Shown: positions 1 to 12,046, numbered from the stretch's first letter. The stretch: DNA of 64,000 nucleotides from Laburnicola sp. R22_1 (GCA_014281115.1 JACONQ010000011.1:2604001-2668000), one strand, 5' to 3'. A program made the numbers and translations. The notes: a model not told the origin generated them from the sequence alone.

Positions 1-301
1 TACTGTGGACGGGCTGAACAATCTTTGAAAACAGTATTGTTACAAGAGCGCGGCTAGACAACAAAGAGCTTAAGTGCGCCAGGCTTCTCTAGCCGCAGAC
101 TCTTATCAGCCTATAGATTTATTAAGATCCCTTTCTTTAAACGCTCTTACCGGCTTAGGACATTGAAGATAATTGGCCTTGGCTAAATGTGGGAGATGAC
201 AACTATAAATAAACTCAACTTCCGCCGTAGAAGCTCCAATGTTGAAGTCTGGCACCTAGCCTAGAACTATCACAGTTAGCGCTAGTGTACATGGAGAATA
301 G
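1..301 (+). pseudogene. A1 ORF1 (ParB-like gene), C-terminal end only
   Basis: This stretch is the last ~100 codons of the gene seen complete at 12237-14637. The frame reads through several TAG/TAA codons that look like RIP-converted Gln or Trp codons and ends at the TAG at 299-301, matching the A2 stop at 14635-14637. No catalytic motif lies in this part. Upstream sequence is outside the window. Confidence 0.5.
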
Positions 302-346
302 ACATCGTGTGACATATTGGTGTCCCTAGAATTAATTTCCCCTGTG

Positions 347-366
347 GCTTGCCCCTGGGGGCAAGC
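347..366. promoter_or_regulatory. 20-bp palindrome upstream of A1 ORF2
   Basis: The site reads GCTTGCCCC-TG-GGGGCAAGC, with perfect 9-bp arms and a 2-bp centre. It lies about 90 bp before the ORF2 start codon (456). The same 20-mer is at 14683-14702 in A2, and variants are at 12031-12046 and 12105-12122 before ORF1. The arms are unmutated although the flanks are heavily RIPped. A role as an operator or partition-type site is inference. Confidence 0.6.
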
Positions 367-455
367 GGTTATCATGAGATCCTACTATCGGTTCCTATAG
401 GCGACCGCTTCGCCTTCTCTTGTCGTGAAAATAAATCGTATCTATAGGTTCTATA

Positions 456-3400
456 ATGGACATGGATGCATTCGACTATGAATTTTTCAACTCAAGTCCA
501 CTCTAAGACATAGATGTACAGCCGAGTTCGCCGCCTGCTACCACTACAACGCAACTAATAAACGAGCAACACAGCGATAGTAGCCTTTATAAGGATTCGG
601 GAGACAATAATGGGCTCTACAACGCCTCACGAGGCGAATTTAGGGACGACTGCAGCGAGGGCAGTTTTGGCGACGAAGAACATGTGCTCGTGGCGTCCAA
701 CCAATATTCGTGGAAGATTGACCACGCAAAGGGCGACCACAAGCTGAAGGGTAGGTGCATGCATGGGCTTGTAGGAGGCGACTAACCATGCAGTAGTGCA
801 GGACTTCATTGCAGCAACCAAGAGCGCCTCCTTTAATAGAGATAAAGCTATCAACATGCTCTAAAGGCGATACACGATCGACTATAGAAGTAGGAAAGCC
901 AGCTCACAAGTAGCTGCGCCAGACAACGAATATATTCTTTCGTTCTTCCTCGACCTTCTTATAATCATCGGACGGCCACTAAAACCGATCACGCAACCGT
1001 CGAGTCGATTCTTCGACAATATGACTATCAGCTTCAAGAACTGGCGAGCCTTCTACAGTAATAAGCATGTCCACGGATTGTTGTTTGACCTGGAGCACCG
1101 GACATTCTAGCTAGCAACAGCGGCCATGAGGGAGGCCTGGCACATCGTTATGCATCCTGTCGCTAACGCGCCAGAAGAGCTTCTGTTAAGAGATGAGCTT
1201 CGAAAACGTCGCAAGAGACCATCTTAGTCTAGTGCCTTACAGTACCATCACGCGAACTTCTTAGCCTCATATATCAAGCAAATATTCCTGATTGGCGAGC
1301 TTTTAGGGGAGGGTGTAGAGCCGTCTTAGAGACTTGACGGTCCACACACACAGAAGATTACCTTCAACAAGTGGACCACATTTTAGGAGAAGTTCATACT
1401 AGAGTGGCCTGCATACGTAAGGCAGAGCACGCAGGATACGTTCTGGGTGGAGAACTAGCTAGCCTTCCACGCATACAACTACGGCGCAAACATCGAGATC
1501 GAAGCGACTAAGCAGATGCGTTCTGTACCAAAGGAGACCCGACTTTGGCCAGTTAAGGAGGAGTCTAACTCTAAGGAAGATGCCATTAAGGTAGAGGATG
1601 GCGTCACATATAACAAGTGGTCTGGCGGTGAAGCACCAGGAGCTAGTGCCATCCCCCACGCCAGCTATGACTACCAAAGCCTATTCACCGGCGGGTTGGA
1701 TTAACTAAGAACGGAGTTGGAGCAGAAATATGCCCTTGGCAATATTGACACCGTATCGTACGCACTAGCGGTCGACATTAACTGCTTAGATAGGCGGTCT
1801 CTAGAGCCAGGCAACAAGCCAGCGCGCTGTCCCCTGGCCGACCGCAACATAGTTCTCCGCGAGTTTCGAGGATTGCAAGACTTTACCTTCTATCCTCTAG
1901 CGTTTTACCTGGCACATGGCAATTTCTTGTTGCCCTAACCGCCAGCATTCTTAATAGACAATCTTCTCGCTGTTATGCAAGAAAACATAAGCTATTAGTA
2001 TAATAGCGCAAGCGTGCTAAAGTATGGGTACTTCTAGGGTTATTCCAACATCAAGCGGAGCATTCGACATGGACCGGACGATCTGCTTGCGATAAAAGGC
2101 GTCGCCACCGCTGCTCTAACATTGCCTAATCGCAATGGGGCTTTGTCTCCTTATGTAGCCGCCAAGTGAGACCGCCTCCTGCAGCATCTAAGAGGGCAGC
2201 TAACCCCCAACAATTCTAAATTATCACGGCCTTTTGCTTGGGAGCGACAGCGCGTAGAGAGAGCGATACAAGAAGAAGAGTATGCCTTTAGGATAGAGCA
2301 GGTGCTTTTGGTGCAGGTATTGAGACTAAGCGATAATAGGCGGAGCTTCTCAGCTATCCTTAGTCCTATCTTCTAGTTAATGCGTTTCTTCCTTAAAGAG
2401 CCACAATGCTACACACATCTTTTTCAATCCTTCTAACTGTCTATATTTCCCAGTGTTCTGTCATCTTTTGCGAGCCTGTTTTCAGCAGCAATTAACAGCA
2501 TCCACGCTCGGTTTGAGGCCGCTGGCTCCCAAGGGCTATGCGCCGCATTAGCAGAAGGGGTGTCCGCAATTAATCGACTTGGGAGCTACTGCTTTATAGG
2601 CTTTCTAAGGTTGTTAATAGGCTTAGTACTTATGCCACTTAGAATAATTGGTGGCATTAAATAAGGTGGATGGCCGTTTATCAATCCTGGAGTGCTCAAC
2701 CTGCAAGGTGCTAGTAACCTTAGCCTGGTATAATGGCCTTAGCACTAGAATAGACAACCTATAATAATGCATATAGCATCCCTTGTATTTTACTATAGGC
2801 TAGAGGTCGCGGCCAGCCGCCATAGCAAAGTATAGTTTAGCGAACTTAGCGGACTAAGGGTGCAAGGGCTAAGCAGTGCTGCTAAGTTCCTCAAGGAGGT
2901 CTTTAAAGAACTGTGGAAGCCTTAGATAATCGCGTTTGTTACTAACCACTATCACTAAGCGCTAAACAAAGGCAGTTAAAGCCGTGGATTAAGCGACAGT
3001 TAGGGGATGTTGCAACTATTGGAAGACCAGTGGGAGCAAGTAAGGCGATGGACACAGGCTAAGAATCCCTTCTTGTAGGAGTGAGTATCTCAGGTGCCTT
3101 AACCGTCCTTGCAAAGATGCTGACCAGGTGTAGAGAGTACGAGCCAATCCTTTCGCTGTCCTCCCCAGGAGAGCTCGTACCATCGTCCGCTATATCATCT
3201 AGAACGCGACGCGACTTTGCGCAGGACCTGTACGACAGCTGCATGCGATCTGAACGAACGGCAGGGAGGCCGTTCTGCTCACAGAACGCGACTTGGTTTT
3301 TGGTGCTCCGCGCTACCATAAGCCACACTAGCGTGAAGCTGATAAGCAAAGACCAATGGATTGGTGCGTTAACCATAGCTATGCTCACGTGTTAAATTAA

Positions 3401-4014
3401 GTGCATGCCGGGTTTGTATCAGTTAAAGCTTAGCTACTAAAGGGTCACTTGGCTAGTAGGATTAGCGCCTACGGCTTTGGCGATTGCGGCGAGGCCTAGT
3501 AGCCTCAAGCGCGCTACTATTAAGGCTAAACACCGGGCGAAGCGTCGGCTGCCACAGAAGAGCAAGATCGACTTCAGCTGCACAATACCCTTCAACACTA
3601 TACCAAAGTTGGTCGAGGATGGGTTTTGGCAGTATGAGAAGGTGTTCAGGACAGGCAACCAGGGTATATTAGAGCACTATTAGACAGCTTGCCAATGCCT
3701 TGCAGAGTGTTTGGGCGATCCGCTCTGCGATGTGATGCTAATAATGGTTTTGACGCTAGCCTCGTCGTTGGTGACGCCTATTGTAGCTTCTAAAACGCAA
3801 GTGTTCAGCGCAGGGCCTAAGAAAGACGGCTCTATGTTTGCAGCGAGCCTGGTCACTAGAATGCTCTAGTTCCTCTGGCCCGAGGCCTTCCCTTGGGAGG
3901 CAAACGACGGCGTCATACTCCGCGTACCAGATATAACAAAGAAAATTAGTAAGTTGGCAAAAGAGACAATAGGCTTGGCTAACGCTTACCTTTATAGAAC
4001 ACAAAGGCGTTAGT
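456..4014 (+). pseudogene. A1 ORF2: large unrecognised protein, RIP-mutated
   Basis: The frame starts at ATG 456 in a 5' exon rich in Asp, Ser and Thr (starts MDMDAF). A fungal-type intron follows at about 751-796: donor GTAGGT, GACTAAC branch site, acceptor GTAG. Joining across it gives a continuous frame to about 2750, then a frame change leads to a second block (about 3081-4014). Recognisable stretches include RCPLADRNIVLREF and YPLAFYLAHGNF near codons 450-490. In-frame TAG/TAA codons throughout correspond to Trp or Gln positions, so it cannot make a full protein. The homologue in A2 has even lost its ATG. I do not recognise a family. The intron shows it evolved as a spliced nuclear gene, not a captured prokaryotic one. 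Confidence 0.5.
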
Positions 4015-4081
4015 AATCAACTACTTAGGGAGCTAGGTTGGGTGCAGGTTGTTCAAGGTAACTAAGATAGTCCGCGCAATA

Positions 4082-5871
4082 AGCTAGCGTACAAGGATCC
4101 TGATCACCCGGTGTTTCTGATCACCCCATCAAAACGCGACACCTGAACAAAACACGCGATATCTCTCTACAACGCTCATCAATATGGACGCCCGCGAGCA
4201 TGCTATACAATCCGCTATTCGCGATTTCGCTGCAGGTCTTTATACAAGTCAGCGTGCAGCTGCAAAGGCGTACGGCATCTCCCAGTCTACGCTATCGATG
4301 CGACTCCGTGGCGTAACAACGAGCTCGCTCAGTCACCAGCACCAGCAGCGATTAACTCCTCGACAGGAGGACTTTCTAGTAGAATGGATCCTTGAAGAAG
4401 ACGCGCGCGCCTGCCCTCCCTCACACGCTCGCGCGCGAGAAATGGCCAATCGAATCCTACGTATGAACGGCGACGATCGTCCTGTTGGCAAGCACTGGCT
4501 ATACCACTTTATCAAGCGCCAGCCACGTATCGCCTCTGTAGTCGGCAGAAAGCTAGAGGCTCAGAGAGCTGATGCAGCGACTCCAGAGCAGTTGCGCGCG
4601 TTCCTAGAGCGCTATGAGCAGACTCGACAGCGGCTCAACATACAGGCGGAGAATACATACAATATGGATGAGACTGGCGTTGCTCTAGGAGTATGTACAA
4701 ACACTAGAGTACTCTCTAGTAGTCAGAAAAAGAAGGCTTACATTCGGTCTCTAGAGAATCGCGAGTGGGTCTCTATAATTGAGTGCGTATCGGCGACAGG
4801 GCAGAAACTACGCTGCGCAGTTATCTTCAAAGGCCAGAGCCTACAGACTACCTAGTTCCCAGCTAAATCCGTGCCTAGCTGGCTCTATACAACCTCTGAG
4901 AACGGATGGACGTCGAAAGCGATAGGTGTTGAGTGGCTACAGCGTATATTCATACCTGAGACGGCTATAGGTGATGGCCAGTACCGCCTTCTTATCCTTA
5001 ACAGTCACGGCAGCTATATTGATATAGACTTCCTTTAGCTCTGCAAGCAGCATCGAATCGAGCTCTTATACCTACCTGCGCACTCCTCACACGTCCTACA
5101 GCCTCTAGATCTTGCTCCTTTCTCTGTAATCAAGTCTAGTTACAGACGTTAGATCCAGGAGCTCGCATCACTCGACGACGCTGCGCCTGTTAAGAAGGAG
5201 CGCTTTATCACCTGCTATTATCAAGCTAGGGAGGAAGGCTTCACAGAGCGTGTGATTCGAGCTGGCTGGCAGGCATCTGGTATCTGCCCATTCAACATCA
5301 ATCACGTGCTCAGCTCGTCGCAGGTCTCTCAGAGGCCTACTACGCCTACACGTCAGCAGCAGCCTCAGCAGCAGCTCCAGAGCTTCCTCTCGACTCCCCA
5401 GGGCCCTCACGATCTCTATATAGCGCAGCGCAGCGTCCAGAGCGTTGAGAATCTAGGTCGTACGACCCGGCTGCTCCTACAGAAAGCAGGTAAGGCTCTA
5501 GCAGCTGCAAATACTAGAGCTGCAGGCCTAGAAGCAGAGAAAAGACGCCTTAAGCAGCAGCTAGAGATATCTACCTCTCAGCGTCAGCGTAAGCGCGTTC
5601 GAGTAGACCCAAATCAACGCTTTGCAGAGGTAGAGAGTATTAGGGAGGCTATGCGCGCAGCTGAGGCTTCAGCAGTCCAACCACGTAGATCTACTATATC
5701 AAGCACCTCAGAAACAGCTGCTATAGCTACAGCAGCTGCAGCGCTTGAATCTATGTGTAGTCAATGGCAATTATAAGCAGCGTTGCTGAGATATCGCGCG
5801 TTTTGTGCAGGTGTCGCGTTTTGGTAGAGTGATCAGAAACACCGGGTGATCAGGATCCTTGTACGCTAGCT
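4082..5871 (+). mobile_element. P1: pogo/Fot1-like DNA transposon, complete with TIRs
   Basis: Terminal inverted repeats of about 80 bp begin AGCTAGCGTACAAGGATCC and end with its complement. The element is flanked by TA duplications (4080-4081 and 5872-5873). The paralogous locus at 18405-18406 has a single TA at the same point, an empty site that confirms both ends. It is 1790 bp long with a single transposase gene on the plus strand, and it inserted into A1 after the A1/A2 duplication. Confidence 0.95.
4184..5776 (+). pseudogene. P1 transposase (CENP-B HTH + DDE_1), broken by stops
   Basis: This is a single frame of about 530 codons from ATG 4184. The N-terminus is a pogo-type helix-turn-helix (AAAKAYGISQSTLSMRL, about residues 25-41), followed by a Tc5/CENP-B DNA-binding region and the DDE domain. 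The first acidic residue is in YNMDETGV, the second position reads LNSHGSY (Asp replaced by Asn) and the third is in LQPLDLAPF. The C-terminus has a Gln-rich stretch and a basic coiled coil. In-frame TAG codons at 4853-4855, near 5036 and near 5150 fit RIP of Trp or Gln codons. With the catalytic Asn it should be inactive. Confidence 0.9.
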
Positions 5872-5890
5872 TAGTGAGGTTATGCTTTAG

Positions 5891-6042
5891 TATAAGGAAT
5901 AAGTAGGGTAGCAATTAGGAATGAGAGACTAAGTTGATTGTAACAAGCTAAACAGAGAAACTACTTAAGTAGCAGAATCGTGATCAGCAACTAGTCTACA
6001 TCAGGTTAGTAGTATCATGTGATATCGTACTCCACACTAACA
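5891..6042 (-). repeat. Copia1 3' LTR
   Basis: 152 bp, beginning TATAAGGAATAAG where the partner LTR has TGTAAGGGATAAG, so the terminal TG has been mutated to TA. It ends ACTAACA. A purine-rich tract (GTGGGAGGTG on the minus strand, about 6043-6052) adjoins it and is the likely plus-strand primer. Confidence 0.92.
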
Positions 6043-6189
6043 CACCTCCCACAGCACAAAGGTAGCAAAGTGCTGTAAAGTATAACAAAGCAAAATAAGT
6101 AAACAGAGGGCCTCCAGGGCACCTCCCTAGGAAGAACTCTATCAGGTAACAACAAATGTAACAAACTTATCCTCTAAACCAATAACTTA

Positions 6190-9100
6190 TTAGCGGATAT
6201 CGGTCATTCCCAATTGCTGCAAGAATCGCTCGTGCTTACTACTATCAGAGAGAGACTTTATCAATCCATCAGCGGGCATATCAGCAGTTCCCATCCAGGT
6301 AACGTCAATGTTCCCAGCTTCAACTTACTCGCGGATCCACATCTAATATACTTTGATATGTCTAAGCTTCATATCAAGCTTTTCTTCGTCCTTATTAGCG
6401 ATAGAGACTGTTCGCTAGTTATCACAGTACAACGTAGGTCGAACCTCTAAATTAAACCCAATAGCTTCAAAGGTGTTCATCCACCAGGATAACTCAGTGC
6501 CAGCAGTTGACAGGGCAAACAGTTCGGCCTCAGTAGTTAATTTGGTAACAGATCTCATGATTTTTGCCTTCCAATCAATAACCATACCGTAGAGCTTAAA
6601 CACATAGGCGAATAAGCTTCAAGCAGTATCAGGATCGTCAGCAAACGCGGCATCAGAGGCACCAAAGAACAACAACTCCTCAGCTTCCTTATTGTCAATT
6701 TAACTAATGTAGTTGGCGTTCTTAGAGCGTGCTGTTGTTATTGCTCCAATTGCCCAGAATCAAAAGTCGTATAAGTATTGCCACACAGACTTAACAGCAG
6801 CAAGATACTTTTGGCTTGGATTATTTAAATGGCGGGCAAGTATCGAGTGCGCTTTTGCCACGTCAGGCCGGGTGAAATATAAGATGAAGCCAAGGCATCC
6901 AACTAGGATCTAATATAGGCGGGTGCGCTCCGCGTTAGGTTCATCTATACTTAGAGGGAGATAAGACTCGCGCAGAGGGACCTTAGGGTGTCGGCTGCCC
7001 TAAAGGAGATTGTGGTCGTGGCAGACTTTTGCGATGTAGGAGTCTTGGATCATCCAGACCTTGCCTTTCGCATAGTCTCTAATAATGCGTATCCCTAGGA
7101 ACCAGCGTAGTTCTCCTAAGCTTCGTGTCTCGTATCGTTTCGTAAACTCGCGTTAAAACTATTAATGATATTGTTGATCGCCTTTGCAGAAAAGGACGAC
7201 GATATCATCTACGTAATAAAATAGTATCAGCTTGCCATTAGTAAATAGGCAAGAGATACCCTTAACTTAAGTGAAGCCTATATCAACAAGGGTCTTCTTT
7301 AGGTGTTTGTGCCACAGCGCTAGGGCATCCTTAAGCCCATACAGTGCTCGGCGTAGTCGCATCATATTGCCTAGTCTGTCTCGGAACCCATCTGGAGTCC
7401 AGACGTAACAGAGTCGGGCCAGGTACGCGTTAAGGAAAGCATTCTTGACGTCGTACTGGTAGGCAAGGAGTCCAAAGGCGCACATAATAGCGATAAGGAA
7501 GCGGAGCGTTCGAGCCGCGAGGGTAGCTGCGTAGGTATCATCCCAAGTCGTCTGCAAATCTCCTCTCACGACTAGTCGAGCTTTGTAGCTAGTTAAGTAG
7601 CCATCAGCATCGAACTTGTACGTGAAAACCCACATTAGCGGCAGGGTCTCAGCATCTGGGTGCTCCTTCACATCATCTTTCACCTTCTCAAATACACCTT
7701 TGTGAAGCTGCTCCTCAATCTCCTTGTCCGCAGCAGCGAACCACTTATCAGCATTAGGGCGGGATTTAACCTCAGCCCAGTTCTTTAGTGGCGGCGGCAG
7801 TTAATCACAGTGAACCTTCAACTCTTCATTTAGGGGCAGTTGCACGATTGCCGTAGCAAACGTTTGCCAGTACAGAGAAGCGTGCGTACTAAAATGGTCC
7901 CTAGGCGTATCGTCTCCTCTACCACCTCCCCAACAACAGGACCCTAGAACAATATTGTCTGCAGCAATATTAGGGTTTGTCCGTCTTGGAGCGTTATTCT
8001 GATAGCGGTTTGGCGCAGTATCTCCAGAAGCAATCTCTCTCCAGCCTTTTGGTTAAGAACGATCATGAGTGCTAGGTACTAGTGTCTCTCGGGGTGTGAG
8101 TAATCCTTCATAGGCCTCCTGTTGAATCTGCTCTTCGGCATCATCTGGCCCAGTAGCCTCTTCTTCTTGATCCTCAACATCATCCTCAACTATATGTTGA
8201 CGATGTGTTATATCACGATGGATCTGCTCAATAACGGGATCTTCCTCCTCGTCCAATGAATCGATATCAAGGACTCTAACTACGCGTCGTATCTCCTCCG
8301 TCATAGGCTCAAGTTGTAGAGCCGAGTAGCGTTGGTCTCGTACAAAGACAACATCACGTGTTCGAACAACACTGTCAGCCCCAGGAACCCATACACGGAA
8401 GATATTCGTTCCTTCGTATCCAACTAGCCATCCAGTAATCGACCTTGACTCGAGCTTGTCACCTTTGGCCACCTTGGTATTACGGAATAGGGCTTTGGCA
8501 CCGATAACGTCTATGTGTGCAAGAGACGGCTTCACCTTGCGTACATGTTCGTAGGGCGTCTTCCAGTCAAGAACCTCTGTTGGCAATCGATTAAGGATGT
8601 AAATAGCCGTTAGGCATAACTCGTTAGCCAGTTCCTTAGGCAAATTTGCTTCAATCCGCAAAGCTCTTGCCGCAGTGATAATAAGGTTACCAGCCTTCTC
8701 GGGCAGGCCAGTCATCTCTTCTGCACTAACAGCACGTCGCTCAGCTGTAATACCCAGGTCTTAAAAGACCTCCCAGAGATCAGCATAACCCTTTTCGTTG
8801 TCACAGCGAACGTATACAACAATCGCGTCAAACTGGGTCTGTATAAGCACTAGTATCTGTTGAACTAAGCGCGTCAGAGTCTCCTTCTTCTTATCACAAA
8901 GAGTCTTCCCTAAATAGTATCTGCTATGTTGACACACAGCGTGTAAGAGCCACTTGTCCCCGTTATAGCAAGCTTCACCCGTCTTCCTGAGTTGTACAAG
9001 ATCGATGCCGATACGTTCAAAGGGGCGTGTCGCCGGCTCGCGTTAAGGGCGTCGACTAATAATCTTAGAAAGCTTAGAGTTAATACACTTTTCACATCCC

Positions 9101-10729
9101 CTCCATTATGGAGCTTGGGGGCCAGTAATAAGCTTAATACCATCCACTGCCTGCTCTAGGTGTTCAACCGCGCGTCGTCCTGCATGAGCTAGCATCTAAT
9201 AAGCTTCTGTAGAGGTGACTTATAGAGGCTTGCGCTCTATACGGCTTGGCTTAGCTAACTTCGATTGAATCGCGTATGTGTACAACTCTAATGCGTTCGG
9301 ACGTGTTGCCTTGTTAGAGTCCATAACCCAATGGCCACCCTGCTTATCGAGTGTGCAGAATATGTCCATTAAAGCGCTCCTCAGATAGAGACAGCTACGT
9401 CCCAAGTCGAACTCAATACCAACTGCTTGACAGCGTAAGAGTGACACTACTAATATAAAGAACGTGGGAATAAGTGCTACCCATATCATAGTCACTCGAC
9501 GTTCGCCAGTTAGAGTATCAACAAACAGCTTAACATTTCCCCACTCATATATCTGCAGGGCTTGCGTGCCGGCTAGTAGGATATCATCTAGGTGTCCATC
9601 TCGGATCTTCTCCCAAGTCTTTGGCCGATAGTTTGTGACATGTAGATTGGAGCCAGGATCCAGTATCCACTTGTTAATCAATGGCGGTAGAGGCTGTTAA
9701 ACAGCAGCTATACTAAGTGGAGTAACAACCTGAGCTGCGTTCTGGCTGCCTTGCCAGTGCATAACTACTCCTATTAAGTTTTGAGCATTCAATAGAGGGT
9801 GACCAGTGTCTATTAAGAAATCATTCTTGTTGGCAGCAGCTGCCTTTTCACTAGCTTTCTTCTCAGCTCCGAACAGAGCTGCGCTTAAAGGGTTGCCTTT
9901 GCCTAGTTTCCTAACTCTGTCAAACTCGGCTGAGACAACTGGGTCGGGCCTCCATCCAGCAGGTCGGAGAGAAGGCACCACATAGGAGCACTACTTAAAC
10001 AAGTGCTGTTCCCCACAAATGCACGTGACTGTACGTTTCTGGGTGTTGCTGTTAGTGTTTGGACTAGGGCGTCCTAAAACGGCGTATGTTCCAAGTGCTG
10101 ACGCTACAGGGTTCAAGGTGCGTCAAAACCGTCGATAGTTCTCCACTAGTGCAACAGGATCCATATACAGGGTTCCGTTTATCTCGGCTCGCGTGATCTC
10201 CTAAATTTCGTGCGTGACAAAGGACTCATCAATTCCCCTAATTGCTCGAAGAAAGTCCTGCTGTGCTCGATAGTCCTGGACTTCAGGTAGTTTCAGTTTA
10301 ACCATATCGCGAAGGATAGTGATGTAGCTCTCATACCAAGCATCCATCTTCTGTCGTTGTGGAACCTTCTTGATCTTGTCGTACTGCTCGAGCAACTCAT
10401 ACTTGCGTTCTGCTACTAACATACAGAATATCTTCTTAAGTTGCATAAGTTGTTCGTAGGGAGTTTCAGCATCCTCAATAACTAGAATGCCTGCTGGCGA
10501 TGCCTACTGGCGATTGTTGAGAGCCTTTCTTCTGCAGGCTGCTATTTGTTGCTAGAACCCATGCTAGAAGGTGTAGTCCTCTCGTTCAGATTTCGTTGTT
10601 GGTTCAATATTCCCAGATCTTATATGCCTCAGCGGTCCTCTTTCGCAGAAAGATCCACTTCAACCAATCGCTCGGCTTGTTAAGGATAATCGTCTCCTTA
10701 ACAATCAGCTCGTCCTCTTTGTTGCTCAT
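6190..10729 (-). pseudogene. Copia1 gag-pol polyprotein, multiple stops
   Basis: Reading on the minus strand from about 10729: a UBN2/Copia-type Gag (LNKPSDWLKWIF), a region at about 10000 with Cys codons resembling a zinc knuckle, then an aspartic protease (ILDPGSNLHVTN, 9681 downward). Integrase follows (core near 9000-8800; C-terminal domain 8715-8053 with AIYILNRLPTEVLDWKTPYE). Reverse transcriptase comes next (7683-7267, QYDVKNAFLNA; YYVDDIVV near 7210) and then RNase H (6603-6415, TEAELFALS). It ends at the TAA at 6190-6192 after FLQQLGMTDIR. Most of pol shares one frame; gag is in another, so there is a frameshift as well as RIP stops. Confidence 0.9.
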
Positions 10730-10814
10730 CGTGGCAAACTAGAGCTCATCGAGTTAATCTCCGTCGTGGAAAGCGCGTGTATAGTAAGTAGGTAGAGTGT
10801 GAACTGCAGTCGAA

Positions 10815-10838
10815 TTAAGCGTAGGCCGGGCTCATAAC
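10815..10838 (-). other. Copia1 primer-binding site (half-tRNA iMet type)
   Basis: Immediately inside the 5' LTR the minus strand reads GTTATGAGCCCGGC. The complement, GGGCTCATAAC, matches the anticodon loop and 3' stem strand of eukaryotic initiator tRNA-Met (known from Drosophila copia and its relatives) and not the tRNA 3' end. Assignment is from sequence match only. Confidence 0.65.
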
Positions 10839-10990
10839 TGTAAGGGATAAGTAGGGTAGCAATTAGGAATAAGAGACTGAGTTAATTGTAACAAGCTGAA
10901 CAGAGAAACTGCTTAAGTAGCAGAATCGTGATCAGCAACTAGTCTACATCAGGTTGGTGGTATCATGTGATATCGTACTCCACACTAACA
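10839..10990 (-). repeat. Copia1 5' LTR
   Basis: 152 bp with intact TG...CA ends (TGTAAGGGATAAG to CACACTAACA). It differs from the 3' LTR at about ten positions, mostly transitions of the RIP type, so LTR divergence cannot be used as a clock here. Confidence 0.92.
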
Positions 10991-10995
10991 TTTGG

Positions 10996-11510
10996 GATTA
11001 GGAAGCACTACTAAAGCGACGGAGGGAGCTAATGTCGTTAAGGTCAGATACAGAAGGGTTCATAGGGTCTATCTTTCGTAGCTGTAATAGCATTTGGGTC
11101 GAGCGCTGTGCTTCCATTATTGCGGAGTACTAGTATTAACGTAAGAAACGGTGAACATTTAATAGACAAGCTATGCTAGACGTAATTAGGAAAAATTAAG
11201 CACGGAGGTGTAATATAAGTTCTACTAAAATCGTCTCTTGTGTCTGTGTACACTAATGGCTTATTTATACCCATAAGGACTAGCGATAGCAGTAAGAGAT
11301 ATTTAGTCTATAATAAAGATCGGTTTGTTATACTACCATTGTTCTACCGGCTCGAACAGTGAGGTCTTATAGCGATAATACTGGGAGGGGCTCTGCGCAA
11401 CAAAATTCTAGGATAGCTAGTAGAGATGCGTGTTTAGGGTTTGTACAAAGTCAGATAGCTTAAATAAAAGCACTTAGTAAACGAAGTGTAATAGGCAGAA
11501 GCCAACCCTA
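10996..11510 (+). repeat. Tail of element A1 (non-coding), repeated at 18424-18937
   Basis: About 515 bp that follows ORF2 in both A copies, beginning GGATTAGG and ending at AGAAGCCAACCCTA. I see no reading frame. It contains several short A/T-rich stretches. Identity to the A2 copy is high apart from transitions. Its abrupt end, followed by the unrelated start of A2, marks one edge of the repeated unit. Confidence 0.75.
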
Positions 11511-12030
11511 GGTTACACAGAAGCGCTCTTGGCTTGCATAGCGGGGTAACAAGCCTTATCTACAGCGAGAACCCTAAGCCTATAATACATCCACCCCTTC
11601 TATAATATAGCACCTATGGTTTTTTCTGCATAGTCCGGATCCCCCAATGTCGCACGTCTCGTCCAGGATCGGCTCTCTAGAGTCCAGCAGCAGTTCTCAG
11701 CCTGTTCTCCAAGTACGCTAAGCGATCTTCGAATCGTAGTAGACGAGCTTTCCACCATTTTCAAGACGTGCGTCACCATTTTGGACGACATAGAGACGCG
11801 TAAAGGAGAGACCAATATAGCTATAGCATTTAAGGAGCTTAAAGATGCTCTTAACTAGGCTAAGTGTACATCCCCATGTTAACGCAAGTTAGTAGGCAGA
11901 TTGCTAAGATGTTAGGTAGTTCTCCAGTATGTGCAGACCGAACGCAGTCTAACTAAGCATCCATTTCTTTTCCGTGCACATCGCAACCCGATACTATGTC
12001 CCTAAACCGTACCTCTGAGGTAGGGTTAGG

Positions 12031-12046
12031 TTGCCCCTGGGGGCAA
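12031..12046. promoter_or_regulatory. Palindrome 1 upstream of A2 ORF1
   Basis: TTGCCCC-TG-GGGGCAA, about 190 bp before the ORF1 start. It shares its core with the other three sites of the element. The outermost base pair of the longer version is missing here. Confidence 0.6.

Larger units (their letters stand above)
5891..10990 (-). mobile_element. Copia1: full-length Ty1/Copia retrotransposon
   Basis: Two 152-bp LTRs (5891-6042 and 10839-10990) bound a minus-strand gag-pol. The target duplication is TTTAG (5886-5890) and TTTGG (10991-10995), differing by one RIP-type transition. The unoccupied sequence is at 18419-18423 in A2. The element lies only 19 bp from P1. Stops in gag-pol make it non-autonomous. 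Confidence 0.93.
1..11510 (+). mobile_element. Long repeat element A, copy A1 (5' truncated by window; interrupted)
   Basis: Positions 1-4081, 5872-5890 and 10991-11510 align collinearly with 14338-18406, 18407-18423 and 18424-18937. Two younger insertions, P1 (4082-5871) and Copia1 (5891-10990), break A1. It holds the C-terminal end of ORF1, the intergenic palindrome and all of ORF2, then a roughly 515-bp non-coding tail. Differences from A2 are almost all C/T and G/A transitions, as expected from RIP. A1 and A2 are in direct orientation, and A1 ends at about 11510 where A2 begins, so they form a tandem pair. I saw no terminal inverted repeats, so the element class is unknown. Confidence 0.75.

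Noticed and set aside
3059..3388. Open frames on the minus strand in both A copies (3059-3388, 17384-17731)
   Set aside because: They lie antisense to the better-supported ORF2 frame, persist only because RIP stops fall in the sense frame, and show no motif.
6214..6450. Plus-strand frame in Copia1
   Set aside because: Antisense to the RNase H end of pol; no supporting motif.
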